DNA of 64,000 bases from JAFGOG01 sp034429215 (GCA_034429215.1 DAOUGI010000126.1:1-64000); one strand, 5' to 3'. Shown: positions 14,366 to 23,097, counted from the first letter of the stretch. Made by a program: numbers and translations. Notes: a model not told the origin generated them from the letters alone.

Positions 14366-15664
14366 ATGAGACCCTGGGCCAAAATCCAAAATCTGGGGTT
14401 CCCCCGCCAATTCTGGCTCCTCTTCTGGGGCATGCTGCTCAATACCAGCGGCACCAGCATGGTCTGGCCGTTCATGACCATCTACCTCCGCGAGCAGCTC
14501 GACGTCCCCCTCACCACCGTCACCCTGCTGATGACCCTCAACTCGGTGGCGGGCCTCGCCTCGGTGGCCCTCGTCGGCCCCGTCATCGACCGGGTTGGCC
14601 GCAAAGGCGCCATGGTCGGCGGCCTGGCGGCGGGCAGCGCCGTCATGGCCGCCATGAGCACCGCCGGCACTCTGCCCCTGTGGGCGTTCCTCATGGCCGC
14701 CCAGGGCGCCGTCATGCCTCTCTACCGCGTTGGGGCCGACGCCATGATCGCCGACCTGATCCCGGCCGAACGGCGGCCCGATGCCTACGCCCTCCAGCGC
14801 ATGATCACCAACCTTGGCATCGCCATCGGCCCGTCCGTAGGCGGCTTTATCGCCGCCAGGTCCTACAGCCTGGCCTTTTACATCGGCGCGGGGGCGATGG
14901 CGGTCTTTGCACTGTTGATCTTTTTCCTGGCGCGGGAGACAATGCCGGGAAAGCGGTCAGCGATCAGCGATCAGCGACCCCCAATCCAAAATCGATCCCC
15001 TCAAAGGGAGCCTCGTACGGCAACAATCCCTATGTCACGTGCTTCTGGTGGCCCAAATCCAGGATATGGTCCGGTCCTGCGAGATCGGCAGTTCATGGCG
15101 TTCTGCGGGCTGCTCGCCCTGGCGACCATCCCGGCGGCGGTGCTGATGGTGCTGCTGCCGGTGTACGCCAAGGAACAGTTTGGAGTGCCAGAAAACCGTT
15201 ACGGGTTTATCATGGCGACGAACGCGGCGATGGTAGTGCTATTGCAGTACGCGGTGACGCAGGTGAGCAGGCGCTACCAGCCGGTCAAGGTGCTGGCGGT
15301 GGGGGCGTTGCTCTACGCGTTGGGGGCAGGCAGCGTGGCGTGGGGCTGGAGCTTTCCGACCTTTCTGGCGAGCATGGTAGTGCTGACCATCGGCGAACTG
15401 CTGTTGGTGCCGACGGCGACGGCGCTGACGGCGTCGCTCGCTCCGGCAGAAATGCGAGGCCGGTACATGGGCGTCTACAATCTGACCTGGGGCGTGGGCT
15501 ATGGCGTCGGGCCGGTGATCGGCGGGCTATTGAGCGACCAGATTGCGCCGGTGGCAACCTGGTACGGTGGCTTGGGGATCGGGCTGGCCGCTGCGGTGGG
15601 GTTTGTGGCAATGTGGCGCCGGGCCAAGCTAACAAGCGCCGCAGGGGGTGTGGCACAAGGTTGA
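14366..15664 (+). CDS. Major facilitator superfamily transporter (drug-efflux type)
   Basis: A 432-residue inner-membrane secondary transporter with about 12 hydrophobic segments. The MFS motif between TM2 and TM3 reads GPVIDRVGRKGAMV, and the second half repeats a related pattern (EMRGRYMGVYN). The central cytoplasmic loop (about residues 195-235) is long and contains low-complexity sequence derived from a tandem DNA repeat. The substrate is unknown; the two-half architecture and the upstream XRE gene resemble multidrug exporters. The start ATG follows AGAGGGTTGGC. Confidence 0.85.
   Translation: MRPWAKIQNLGFPRQFWLLFWGMLLNTSGTSMVWPFMTIYLREQLDVPLTTVTLLMTLNSVAGLASVALVGPVIDRVGRKGAMVGGLAAGSAVMAAMSTAGTLPLWAFLMAAQGAVMPLYRVGADAMIADLIPAERRPDAYALQRMITNLGIAIGPSVGGFIAARSYSLAFYIGAGAMAVFALLIFFLARETMPGKRSAISDQRPPIQNRSPQREPRTATIPMSRASGGPNPGYGPVLRDRQFMAFCGLLALATIPAAVLMVLLPVYAKEQFGVPENRYGFIMATNAAMVVLLQYAVTQVSRRYQPVKVLAVGALLYALGAGSVAWGWSFPTFLASMVVLTIGELLLVPTATALTASLAPAEMRGRYMGVYNLTWGVGYGVGPVIGGLLSDQIAPVATWYGGLGIGLAAAVGFVAMWRRAKLTSAAGGVAQG
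14957..14977 (+). repeat. Three tandem 7-bp repeats inside the MFS central loop
   Basis: TCAGCGA occurs three times without change, followed at 14982 by CAATCCAAAATC. The same CCAAAATC string occurs at the 5' end of this gene (14381-14393). It looks like intergenic repeat DNA captured in frame. Confidence 0.7.
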
Positions 15665-15689
15665 CAGAAGAGCGGGATGAAGGCATAAT
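15661..15689 (+). promoter_or_regulatory. Promoter of the receptor kinase gene
   Basis: Consensus TTGACA (15661-15666, overlapping the MFS stop codon), 17-bp spacer, CATAAT (15684-15689). The leader is about 50 nt. Confidence 0.75.
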
Positions 15690-15746
15690 AGGGTTGTGGC
15701 AAGATCGGCAACCACAGGGGGTTACCCCTGAGAGGAGATGGGAGCA

Positions 15747-17627
15747 ATGAGCATGATCGGACAGACGATAGGAGCCTATCAGATCGTCGGAGAGCTCGGC
15801 CGGGGGGGGATGGCGGTCGTCTACAAGGCTTTCCAGCCGTCGCTGAACCGGTATGTGGCGCTGAAGGTGCTGCCCGACTATTTCCAGCACGACCCGGAGT
15901 TTGTGGCGCGCTTTAAGCAGGAGGCTCAGGCAGCCGCACAGCTCAGCCACCCCAACGTCGTGGTGATTTATGACGTGGGCGAAGACGCGGGGGTGCATTA
16001 CATCGCCATGGAGTACCTGGAGGGCGGCTCGTTGAGCGACCGGCTGGAACAGGCGGCAGCGCAGGGCTGGGCCTATAACCCGCAGGAGGCGCTGAGCGTG
16101 GTCGAGCAGGTGGGCAGCGCGCTAGACTATGCCCACAGCCGAAATCTAGTCCACCGTGACATCAAGCCGGCGAATATCCTGTTCGATGCCAACGGCAGGC
16201 CCAAAGTGACCGACTTTGGGATCGCCCGAGCGGGCGACCTGGCCCGGCTGACCCGCACCGGGGTGCTGATGGGAACGCCGGAGTATATGTCGCCGGAGCA
16301 GGCAAGCGGGGGGCAGGTCGACCCCCGCTCGGACCTGTATGCGCTGGGGGTGATGGCCTACGAGATGCTGACCGGCCGGGTGCCGTTCCAGAGCGACACA
16401 CCCCACGCGACGCTGCACGCGGTCGTCTACGAGCAGCCACCGGCGCCGCGCCAGGTCAACCCCGGACTCTCGCAGGCGGTCGAGGCGGTGTTGTTGCAGG
16501 CGCTGGCCAAGCAGCCCGAAGCACGGTTCCAGCGCGGGGCGGCCCTGGCCGGGGCGCTCAAGGCAGCGCTGTCGGGCCAGACGCCGTCCTGGGCAGCCGT
16601 AGCGCCGCCGGCCCCGGCAACCGCCTTTGCCGCGCCGCAGGGCCGATCGGCAGGATCGACGCCGCCGCGCCAACCGGTGACGCCGCCGCCGGCGTATGGC
16701 TATTCGACACCGCCCCCGTCGCAGCGCCGGGCGATGACCTGGCTGTGGCTGCTCGGCGGGGCAATTGTGCTGGCGGCCGCGGCGCTGGTGGTGCTGTTGC
16801 TGCTGCGCGGCTGCTCAAATGAAGAGCCGATAGCGGCCGCAACCAACACCCCGATCAGTGCCGCGCCGGCCGCTACGACGGCGCCGGCGGCAACCGAGGT
16901 GACCGTGGCAGTCGATACGCCGATCCCAGGCGTGACGCCGAGCGACACACCGCTGCCGACCGACACGCCGCAGCCAAGCGACACGCCACTGCCGACCGAC
17001 ACGCCGACCGGCACACCGCAGCCGAGTGACACTCCCACCCAGACGCCGACGTCGACCAATACCCCGACGGCAACGCCAACGCTGACGCCAACGCCGACGG
17101 TGACGCCGACCCCAACGTGCGCGGTAGCGGTTGATGGGGAGCTGGCGCCGGCCTGGGATCGGGGCACGCTCGGCTGCCCTACCGGGAACGCGGCGATCGT
17201 CTGGTCGGCGTGGGAGACATTCCAGCGCGGCTCTATGTGGTGGCGCCAGGATACCGACTGGGCGTATGTGTTCCACTGGCAGGGTGGGTCGGATCCGACC
17301 CGCGGGGACTGGACCACCGGAGGAAATTCGTGGAAGTGGGACGGCAGCTTCCCGGATGGGCATGGGCTGACGCCGCCGGCGGGGCTGCTGGAGCCGGTGC
17401 GAGGGTTCGGCTTTGTGTGGTACAATTACCTGGGCGGGGAGGCCAGTCAGATCGGCTGGGCGACGTTCGAGGAAATGGGGATCTGCTCCAAGGTCCAGAA
17501 GTTCGAGCAGGGGACGATTTGGCACAGCAGCACGGCAGCGTGCAGCGCCGAGTATAACCGCGCTGTAGAGCTGCCCGCCCCACTGTTCTTTGTGATGCAA
17601 AACAACGGAAACTGGCGAAGGTACTAA
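15747..17627 (+). CDS. PknB-type receptor Ser/Thr protein kinase
   Basis: A 626-residue membrane kinase. The cytoplasmic kinase domain (about 10-275) has GELGRGGMAVVYKA (G-loop), VALK (K40), HRDIKPAN (D128), DFG (146-148), MGTPEYMSPEQ and SDLYALGVMAYEMLTG, so it looks catalytically complete. A Pro-rich linker leads to one membrane segment (WLWLLGGAIVLAAAALVVLL), a Thr/Pro linker with repeated SDTPLPTDTP units, and an outer domain of about 165 residues with LGCP and a Trp-rich core that probably senses an unknown ligand. The start at 15747 is preferred because AGGAG lies 9 bp upstream; the ATG at 15738 abuts AGGAG. It is followed by the WD40 and CHAT genes. Confidence 0.92.
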   Translation: MSMIGQTIGAYQIVGELGRGGMAVVYKAFQPSLNRYVALKVLPDYFQHDPEFVARFKQEAQAAAQLSHPNVVVIYDVGEDAGVHYIAMEYLEGGSLSDRLEQAAAQGWAYNPQEALSVVEQVGSALDYAHSRNLVHRDIKPANILFDANGRPKVTDFGIARAGDLARLTRTGVLMGTPEYMSPEQASGGQVDPRSDLYALGVMAYEMLTGRVPFQSDTPHATLHAVVYEQPPAPRQVNPGLSQAVEAVLLQALAKQPEARFQRGAALAGALKAALSGQTPSWAAVAPPAPATAFAAPQGRSAGSTPPRQPVTPPPAYGYSTPPPSQRRAMTWLWLLGGAIVLAAAALVVLLLLRGCSNEEPIAAATNTPISAAPAATTAPAATEVTVAVDTPIPGVTPSDTPLPTDTPQPSDTPLPTDTPTGTPQPSDTPTQTPTSTNTPTATPTLTPTPTVTPTPTCAVAVDGELAPAWDRGTLGCPTGNAAIVWSAWETFQRGSMWWRQDTDWAYVFHWQGGSDPTRGDWTTGGNSWKWDGSFPDGHGLTPPAGLLEPVRGFGFVWYNYLGGEASQIGWATFEEMGICSKVQKFEQGTIWHSSTAACSAEYNRAVELPAPLFFVMQNNGNWRRY

Positions 17628-17654
17628 GTGCGGCCAAAATGAAACCCACGCACT

Positions 17655-17699
17655 GGTGCGTTGCACCTGCTTTTGGTGCGACGCACCTGATGCAGGTTT
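17655..17699. repeat. Palindromic repeat, GGTGCGACGCACC/ACCTGATGCAGG type, copy 1
   Basis: Two arms (17655-17670 and 17675-17699) repeat GGTGCGNNGCACCTG. The stretch 17675-17698 is inverted at 60568-60591 with 22 of 24 bases identical. It fills the gap between the kinase and WD40 genes. Confidence 0.7.
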
Positions 17700-17779
17700 C
17701 ACCTTGGCTTCAGTATAGAAATCCGGCAGAGGCATCCGGCAAAGTGAGCCCGAGCGGCTGTTCCTGACCTGAGGGAAAT

Positions 17780-19198
17780 GTGAAAAAAGGCTGGTGGTTG
17801 GCGATTGCGGCGGTGGTGGCTGTGGCGGTGCTGGTGGCTGTGGTAATGCTGCGACCGGCACCTCCAGCGCCACCGGCGCCGCCCACCCAGACGGGCTCGC
17901 CGGCGCTGGAGGTACCGACCACGGCGCCGGGCTATCCGTGCCCGCAGGCGACGCCCGAGCTGCTGGAGGTAGAGCCGGTGACGTCGCCAACCGGGACGCT
18001 GTCGCAGGTGGTGACGGTGCACATGGGCAACATGGAAGCGGTCACGATCGCGGTCGAGTCTGGGGTGTTTACCGCGCCCGACGGGCTGGTGACGTTGGAT
18101 CTGCTGCCGAATACGGCCCATCACCTGGAAGTAACGGCCAAGGTCAAACAGACGACCGATAGCCGCAGCTGCACCTACGGCGGCTATACGCTGAGCACGA
18201 CGCGTGATCGGCTCGGAGCGCCGCTGGTGATCGTACAGGGCAAGCCGGCAGCCTATGGCTCGCCGGCGGCAGGGATATCGCCGGAGAATGTGGCCAACCT
18301 GGTAGAGATGGCCAGTTTTACGCCGCCGGCCCGGCTGGCGACCGATTTCGCCTTCCTGGGGACCGACGAGCTGGTGAGCGTAGGCTATGACGACGCGATC
18401 CGCCGCTGGAGCCTGGTCACGGGGCAGGAGGTGGGCGCGATCGGCGACGCCGGCCGTGCCCAGGCACTGGCCGTGGCGACCGGCCCCGACGGGTCGGTAG
18501 TGGCGACGGGGGGGATCGCCACCGATCCGGCGGTACGGGTATGGCGTGCAGACACGGGCGAGGTGCGCGAGCTGGGCCGGCACGACGGGACGCTGGAAAG
18601 CCTGGCGTTCAGCCCGTCGGGCAGGCTGCTGGCCAGCGGCGGCAGCGATGACACGGTGCGGGTGTGGGACTGGCAAAGCGGGCAGCCGGTGGCGGCGTCC
18701 AAAGGGGACGTGGCACAGAGGCTGCAAGCATTCCACGACCTCGTCTGGATCGGCGACGACAGGCTTGTCGCCGGGGGGTCGGACGCGATCTACTGGTGGG
18801 ATGTGACGACCGGCCGGGTAGTGCGGCGGCTGGCCGCGCCGGAGGGCGTCCAGTTCCTGGTGGCAACGGCTTTTGCCGACGACGGAGAACGGATCGCGGC
18901 GGTAGCCCAGGACGACCGGCTGTATGTGTGCGACGCCGGCAGCCAGCGGTGGACGAGCTGGCCGGCCGAGGCCGGGGCAACGCTGGCCCATGTGGCGTTC
19001 AGCCCTGACGGGCGGCTGGTTGCAGCGGCAACCTACGAGGGGGTGTGGTACGTGTGGGACGCGACGACCGGCAAATTGCTGGCGAGCCACCCGGCGACCG
19101 GCCCGGCGAGCGCGGCAGGCATCCTGTTCAGCCCCGACGGGCGCTACCTGGCGGTCGGGGGATGGGAGGCGCCGATCAGGGTGTGGGGAGCGCCGTGA
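17780..19198 (+). CDS. Membrane-anchored WD40-repeat protein
   Basis: A 472-residue protein starting with GTG after TGAGGGAA. The signal anchor WWLAIAAVVAVAVLVAVVML (residues 5-24) is followed by a Pro-rich linker and an all-beta region, then about six WD40 blades from residue 185 on (for example AVRVWRADTGE, DDTVRVWDWQSG, AIYWWDVTTG, GVWYVWDATTG, APIRVWG). WD40 propellers are binding scaffolds, and the topology predicts that the propeller is outside the cytoplasm. It sits between the receptor kinase and the CHAT protease and may sense or hold a partner of either. Confidence 0.85.
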   Translation: MKKGWWLAIAAVVAVAVLVAVVMLRPAPPAPPAPPTQTGSPALEVPTTAPGYPCPQATPELLEVEPVTSPTGTLSQVVTVHMGNMEAVTIAVESGVFTAPDGLVTLDLLPNTAHHLEVTAKVKQTTDSRSCTYGGYTLSTTRDRLGAPLVIVQGKPAAYGSPAAGISPENVANLVEMASFTPPARLATDFAFLGTDELVSVGYDDAIRRWSLVTGQEVGAIGDAGRAQALAVATGPDGSVVATGGIATDPAVRVWRADTGEVRELGRHDGTLESLAFSPSGRLLASGGSDDTVRVWDWQSGQPVAASKGDVAQRLQAFHDLVWIGDDRLVAGGSDAIYWWDVTTGRVVRRLAAPEGVQFLVATAFADDGERIAAVAQDDRLYVCDAGSQRWTSWPAEAGATLAHVAFSPDGRLVAAATYEGVWYVWDATTGKLLASHPATGPASAAGILFSPDGRYLAVGGWEAPIRVWGAP

Positions 19199-19277
19199 TT
19201 TGGGATCACTTGGCTGTGCTCATCACAGGTGGTGGATTGCGATGCCGCATTCACATGGATAAAAGGAGAGGGAACCG

Positions 19278-20204
19278 ATGAGTGATGATTACAACATTGG
19301 GGCGATTCGCGAGCTGCTGGTGGAGGCATTTGCCGACGGGGCGGAGCTGCGGCGCTTTTGCCTGGACCACGACGAGCTGCGGAAGGTCGTGACCAGCTTC
19401 GGTCCCGGCATGGGACTGGACGACATGGTGGACAAGGTCATCGACTATTGCCGGACGCGGCTGGCGTGGGACGCTCTGCTGATCGGTGTGCAGCAGGAGA
19501 GGAAGGGAACGTACGCCAAGTTCGCGCCCAGGTTGGGCAGATCGGCGCCGGTTGCATCCCCACAGTCCGAGCAAAAGCCGAGGGTTTTGACGCCCACGGC
19601 GGCGCCTGTCATCAAGATCCTGTTCCTGGCGGCCAATCCAAAGAATACGGAGCCGCTCCGCCTGGACGAGGAGGTGCGGGCCATCGACGAGGCGCTGCGC
19701 AAGTCACAATTCCGCGACCAGTTCGATCTGATCCAACATTGGGCGGTGCGGGTGTCGGACCTGCAGGAGCTGCTGCTGCGCCACGAGCCGCATATCGTCC
19801 ATTTCAGCGGCCACGGCAGCAATGCGAGCGAGATCATCCTGGAAAATGCCCGAGGTAATGCTCAGGCGATCCCGGCATCTGCCCTCACCGGACTCTTTGC
19901 GGCGCTCAAAGGCAACATCCGCTGCGTAGTGCTGAACGCCTGCTTCTCTAAGCGGCAAGCGCAGGCCATCGCCAGGGAGATCGACTGCGTGGTCGGAATG
20001 TCCAAGGAGATCGGCGACAAGGCGGCCATCAATTTTGCCGCGTCGTTCTACCAAGCCCTCGGATTTGGAAAGGACATCAGGACGGCATTCCAGCTAGGTT
20101 GTCTACAGATCCACATGGAGGACCTGCGTGAGGAGGATACGCCCAAGCTCAAGACCAGACAGGGGGTCGATGCGGCCAAAGTTGTCCTGGTTGGTCCGGC
20201 ATAG
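19278..20204 (+). CDS. CHAT-domain (caspase-like) protease with N-terminal death-like effector-associated domain
   Basis: A 308-residue cytoplasmic protein. Residues 7-85 form an all-helical module (AIRELLVEAFADGAELRRFC and VDKVIDYCRTRLAWDALL) of the kind called effector-associated or bacterial death-like domains, which recruit partners carrying a matching copy. After a short linker, residues 110-305 are a CHAT domain, the caspase/separase-related peptidase fold: IKILFLAANP start, catalytic His in HFSGHG (H179) and catalytic Cys in VLNACFS (C222). GGAGAGGG precedes the ATG. Such proteins act in prokaryotic conflict and programmed-death systems. No partner with the same N-terminal module is visible here; the upstream kinase and WD40 genes are the likely functional neighbours. 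Confidence 0.85.
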   Translation: MSDDYNIGAIRELLVEAFADGAELRRFCLDHDELRKVVTSFGPGMGLDDMVDKVIDYCRTRLAWDALLIGVQQERKGTYAKFAPRLGRSAPVASPQSEQKPRVLTPTAAPVIKILFLAANPKNTEPLRLDEEVRAIDEALRKSQFRDQFDLIQHWAVRVSDLQELLLRHEPHIVHFSGHGSNASEIILENARGNAQAIPASALTGLFAALKGNIRCVVLNACFSKRQAQAIAREIDCVVGMSKEIGDKAAINFAASFYQALGFGKDIRTAFQLGCLQIHMEDLREEDTPKLKTRQGVDAAKVVLVGPA

Positions 20205-20232
20205 CAGCCAGGCCAACGCTCTACTTGGTTAG

Positions 20233-20268
20233 AATCGTCCCCCAGGTCAAGCCCGGGGGACGATTTTC
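20233..20268 (+). terminator. Rho-independent terminator after the CHAT gene
   Basis: AATCGTCCCCC (20233-20243) pairs perfectly with GGGGGACGATT (20255-20265), followed by TTT. It closes the kinase-WD40-CHAT segment. Confidence 0.85.
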
Positions 20269-20345
20269 GATCAGACCTCGCCCTCGCCGACGGCCTCTTC
20301 GGTCGTCGAGAGCCGGCTGTTCTGAAAACTCCAGGGCCTGTGCTC

Positions 20346-22100
20346 TCACTGAAGCCGAATGACAAAAGCGTCGTAGGGCGGCAGGGCCGGCAGCGGGACA
20401 TAGGCATCCAAGCCGCCGGCAGAGTTGACCGTTGGGGCGACAGGCTGGCCGTCGCCCAAAAGCAGGGTCGCATCCGGCGCGCCCGACAGAGGGCCGGCAG
20501 ACAGGGTCAGTTTATAGTCGCTGACCTCCTTGTCAGACAGGTTGACCACCACCAGCAGCGTCTCTCCCTCGCCGTGGCGCAGGTAGCTGTAGACCTGCCG
20601 CGAGCCGGCATCGACCAGGGTCATGTCGCCAACGCGCAGAGCCGGGTGGGTGGTGCGGAGCCGGATCAGTGCCCGGTAGTGGCTCAAGAGGGAGGTGGGA
20701 TCGCCGGTCTGAGCAGCGACATTGACCTCTTCAAATCCGGTGGATAGGTCTTCCCACGGCTGGCCAGTGGTAAAGCCGGCAGCGGCCGTCCCATCCCACT
20801 GCATCGGTGTGCGGATCCGCTCGTCGGGCTTGGCGCCGCGCATGCCGATCTCTTCGCCATAGTAGATGAAGGGCATGCCGGGGTTGGTCAGCAGCAGCGT
20901 CGCCGCGGCCTTGGCCCGGCCCACATCGTCGCGGAGCTGGTTCATGACCCGGTTCTGGTCGTGGTTGGTCAAGAAAGCCGCATACTGCCCGGCGGGAAAG
21001 AGGTCAAGGGCCGCCTGCTGGGCCTCGACGAGCGCCTGGTTGTCGCCGCGCCACAAGGCGCTCAGCATCGCCCCCGCCAGGTTGAACTCAAAGACGAGGT
21101 CCACCTGGTCGCCCACATACTTGGCCTCCTCGGCGGTGATGTCCCACGCCTCACCGACGGTCAGCGCGTCGGGCTTGAGCGAGTGGACGTAGCGGTAAAA
21201 GTCTTTCAGCCAGGTGCGGGTGGCCGGCGTGTTGGCCTGGACCGCGCCATCCTCGATCAGGTGGCGCACCGCATCGAGGCGAAAGCCGTCGGCGCCCATG
21301 TCGGTCAGCCAGAAGCGGATGATGTCGCGCATCGCCTCAGTGACGGCGCCATTTTCATAGTTTAGATCGGGCATGCCCGACCAGAACAGGCCATAGTAGT
21401 AGCGGTTGCCGAGCCGGTGCCACACCGCCGAGCCCCACGGGCTCAGATAGCCGGGCGGGTCGTCGCTCCAGATATACCACTGTTCGTGGGCCGAGCCGGG
21501 GATCTGGGCATCCAGAAACCAGGGATGCTCGTTTGAGGTGTGGTTCATGACCAGGTCCACGATGACGACCATACCCCGTTTGTGCGCCTCGGCCAAGAGC
21601 TGCTTGAAATCGTCGTTGTCGCCATAGTCCTGCTCGATGGCATAGTAATCGACCACGTCATAGCCGTGGTAGCTGGGCGATTGGGCGACCGGCATGAGCC
21701 ACAGCCCGGTGACGCCCAGGTCGGTGGTGGTGGCCGGATCGCCGTCGTTCAGGTAATCGAGCTTGCCGATCAGCCCCTGAAGGTCGCCGGTGCCGTCGCC
21801 GTCGCTGTCCTGGAAGCTACGGACAAAGACCTCGTAAAAGATCCGATCGTTCCACCAGGGCAGGCCGCCGGTGCCACGGCTGACCGGCTGGAGCTGCACC
21901 GACAGCGGGGTGGGCGTGGGCTGCACAGTCTGGGGGGTGGGGGACGGCTCTAGGGCGCTCTCAAGCGTGACAGTGGGCAGAGTCGGCGGCAGCAGTGGAG
22001 TTGGCGGGATCTCTGTGGGCCGGGCGCACCCCCCCAACGCGGGCAGGAGCAACAGGCCAATGACCACAAACACGATCGCGCGGCGGACCATAGTTTTCAT
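20346..22100 (-). CDS. Secreted lipoprotein alpha-amylase family enzyme (GH13)
   Basis: A 584-residue glycoside hydrolase acting on alpha-glucans outside the cytoplasm. The N-terminus is a lipoprotein signal (LLLPALGGC, lipobox Cys at about residue 25) followed by a Pro/Thr linker. The GH13 regions are in order: DLVMNHTS, DGFRLDAVRH (nucleophile Asp), VGEAWD (general acid Glu) and FLTNHDQNR (third Asp), then a C-terminal beta domain. IYYGEEIGMRG is typical of the alpha-glucosidase/trehalose-hydrolase/neopullulanase side of the family. GGGGGGAGGTC precedes the ATG. It is a single gene, the distal neighbour of the heliorhodopsin. Confidence 0.9.
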   Translation of the reverse strand: MKTMVRRAIVFVVIGLLLLPALGGCARPTEIPPTPLLPPTLPTVTLESALEPSPTPQTVQPTPTPLSVQLQPVSRGTGGLPWWNDRIFYEVFVRSFQDSDGDGTGDLQGLIGKLDYLNDGDPATTTDLGVTGLWLMPVAQSPSYHGYDVVDYYAIEQDYGDNDDFKQLLAEAHKRGMVVIVDLVMNHTSNEHPWFLDAQIPGSAHEQWYIWSDDPPGYLSPWGSAVWHRLGNRYYYGLFWSGMPDLNYENGAVTEAMRDIIRFWLTDMGADGFRLDAVRHLIEDGAVQANTPATRTWLKDFYRYVHSLKPDALTVGEAWDITAEEAKYVGDQVDLVFEFNLAGAMLSALWRGDNQALVEAQQAALDLFPAGQYAAFLTNHDQNRVMNQLRDDVGRAKAAATLLLTNPGMPFIYYGEEIGMRGAKPDERIRTPMQWDGTAAAGFTTGQPWEDLSTGFEEVNVAAQTGDPTSLLSHYRALIRLRTTHPALRVGDMTLVDAGSRQVYSYLRHGEGETLLVVVNLSDKEVSDYKLTLSAGPLSGAPDATLLLGDGQPVAPTVNSAGGLDAYVPLPALPPYDAFVIRLQ

Positions 22101-22118
22101 GCCAGACCTCCCCCCTGC

Positions 22119-22158
22119 AATAAGGCCCTAAGGACTGGAAAATCCCTAGGGCCTTATT
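22119..22158. terminator. Strong hairpin between heliorhodopsin and amylase genes
   Basis: AATAAGGCCCTA (22119-22130) and TAGGGCCTTATT (22147-22158) pair perfectly, extended inward by three more pairs. It lies just after the heliorhodopsin stop on the minus strand and probably ends that transcript; there is no T tract. Confidence 0.6.
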
Positions 22159-22176
22159 ATGTCAAATTTCTGCTGG

Positions 22177-23010
22177 CTACACCGGCGCCAGCGTCCCGGC
22201 AAAGACCATCCAGGCCAGGGCGGTCTTGGCCAACAGGCTGAGGATGATGTACACCCGCTCGCCAAACAGATAGTCCTTCCACGGCCCCACCTTTTTGTAC
22301 TGGAGGTACATGTTGACGGCGAAAATGTTAAAAAAGACAAACAGGGTAGGCACGATGGCATACACAAAGGCCGGCGGCTTTTCGACGGAAGAGTAGATCG
22401 AGCCGACAAAATAGACGACGATGACGATCCAGGGGACGATGCCGGCAAAGCAGCCATAGATGAACGACGTCCAGTCGGTCTTTTTCGTCGTCTGGTTGTG
22501 CAGCTCCATGACCATGCCGAACAGGTTCATGGCGGCATTGATGCCGAACAGGGCGATCAGCGCGCCCAGGTCATATATGCCGACCAGCATGGCGATCAGA
22601 ACGATCATCACCGACGAGCTGAGGGCATACTCGTAAAAGCGGGCCGGATTCATCCCTCTCTTCAGGTGGTCGGCGTACCACTTGTAGCCAAAGGTGGCCA
22701 GGCAAAAATGGGCGAGGGCCGACAGGAGCAGAAAGGCAGCGACCGCCGGGCCGAAGCGCAGGTTAAAGGCCACCTGGGGATCGGGGACCAGTTTGAGGGC
22801 GGTTTGGTCGAACTTGAGAAAGTTGGTATAGACGGGGTAACTCGTCGCGTTGCTGAGGACGATCAGCAGGATACCCTGCAGCAGGTGCAGGACGGCCATG
22901 ATGGCGTTGAAACGCCGCAGCCCGGTATAGACCGCCTCCGGCGCGGCGCCGGCCTTGTGTGGAACCTTGACTGCCTTGGCGGGGGCCTTGGGTGGGGCCT
23001 TCTTGGTCAT
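22177..23010 (-). CDS. Heliorhodopsin
   Basis: A 277-residue seven-helix retinal protein of the heliorhodopsin family, which has inverted topology compared with type 1 rhodopsins and acts as a light sensor or regulator rather than a pump. Diagnostic stretches are the first helix MAVLHLLQGILLIVLSN, FYEYALSSSVMIVLIAML (counterion-equivalent E127, five residues before S132), the helix ending NAAMNLFGMVME, and the last helix ERVYIILSLLAKTALAW with the retinal Schiff-base lysine K262. The N-terminus carries an unusual Lys/Pro/Ala tail of about 25 residues. The ATG at 23010 follows GGAGGAG. It has its own promoter and no carotenoid or retinal-synthesis gene beside it. Confidence 0.93.
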   Translation of the reverse strand: MTKKAPPKAPAKAVKVPHKAGAAPEAVYTGLRRFNAIMAVLHLLQGILLIVLSNATSYPVYTNFLKFDQTALKLVPDPQVAFNLRFGPAVAAFLLLSALAHFCLATFGYKWYADHLKRGMNPARFYEYALSSSVMIVLIAMLVGIYDLGALIALFGINAAMNLFGMVMELHNQTTKKTDWTSFIYGCFAGIVPWIVIVVYFVGSIYSSVEKPPAFVYAIVPTLFVFFNIFAVNMYLQYKKVGPWKDYLFGERVYIILSLLAKTALAWMVFAGTLAPV

Positions 23011-23068
23011 TCGTTCTTCTCCTCCGTTGGATGATTTCAGCCTGGCTCGGGCCTCGGGCTGTGTGGGA

Positions 23069-23097
23069 ATTATAGCATGGATGCGATTTTGAGTCAA
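23069..23097 (-). promoter_or_regulatory. Promoter of the heliorhodopsin gene
   Basis: Minus strand TTGACT (23097..23092), 17-bp spacer, TATAAT (23074..23069) preceded by TGC. The leader is about 50 nt. Confidence 0.85.

Noticed and set aside
16920..17120. Possible CRISPR-like or satellite repeat
   Set aside because: The periodic bases encode a Thr-Pro linker (SDTPLPTDTP) of the receptor kinase; there are no conserved repeats with unique spacers anywhere in the window.
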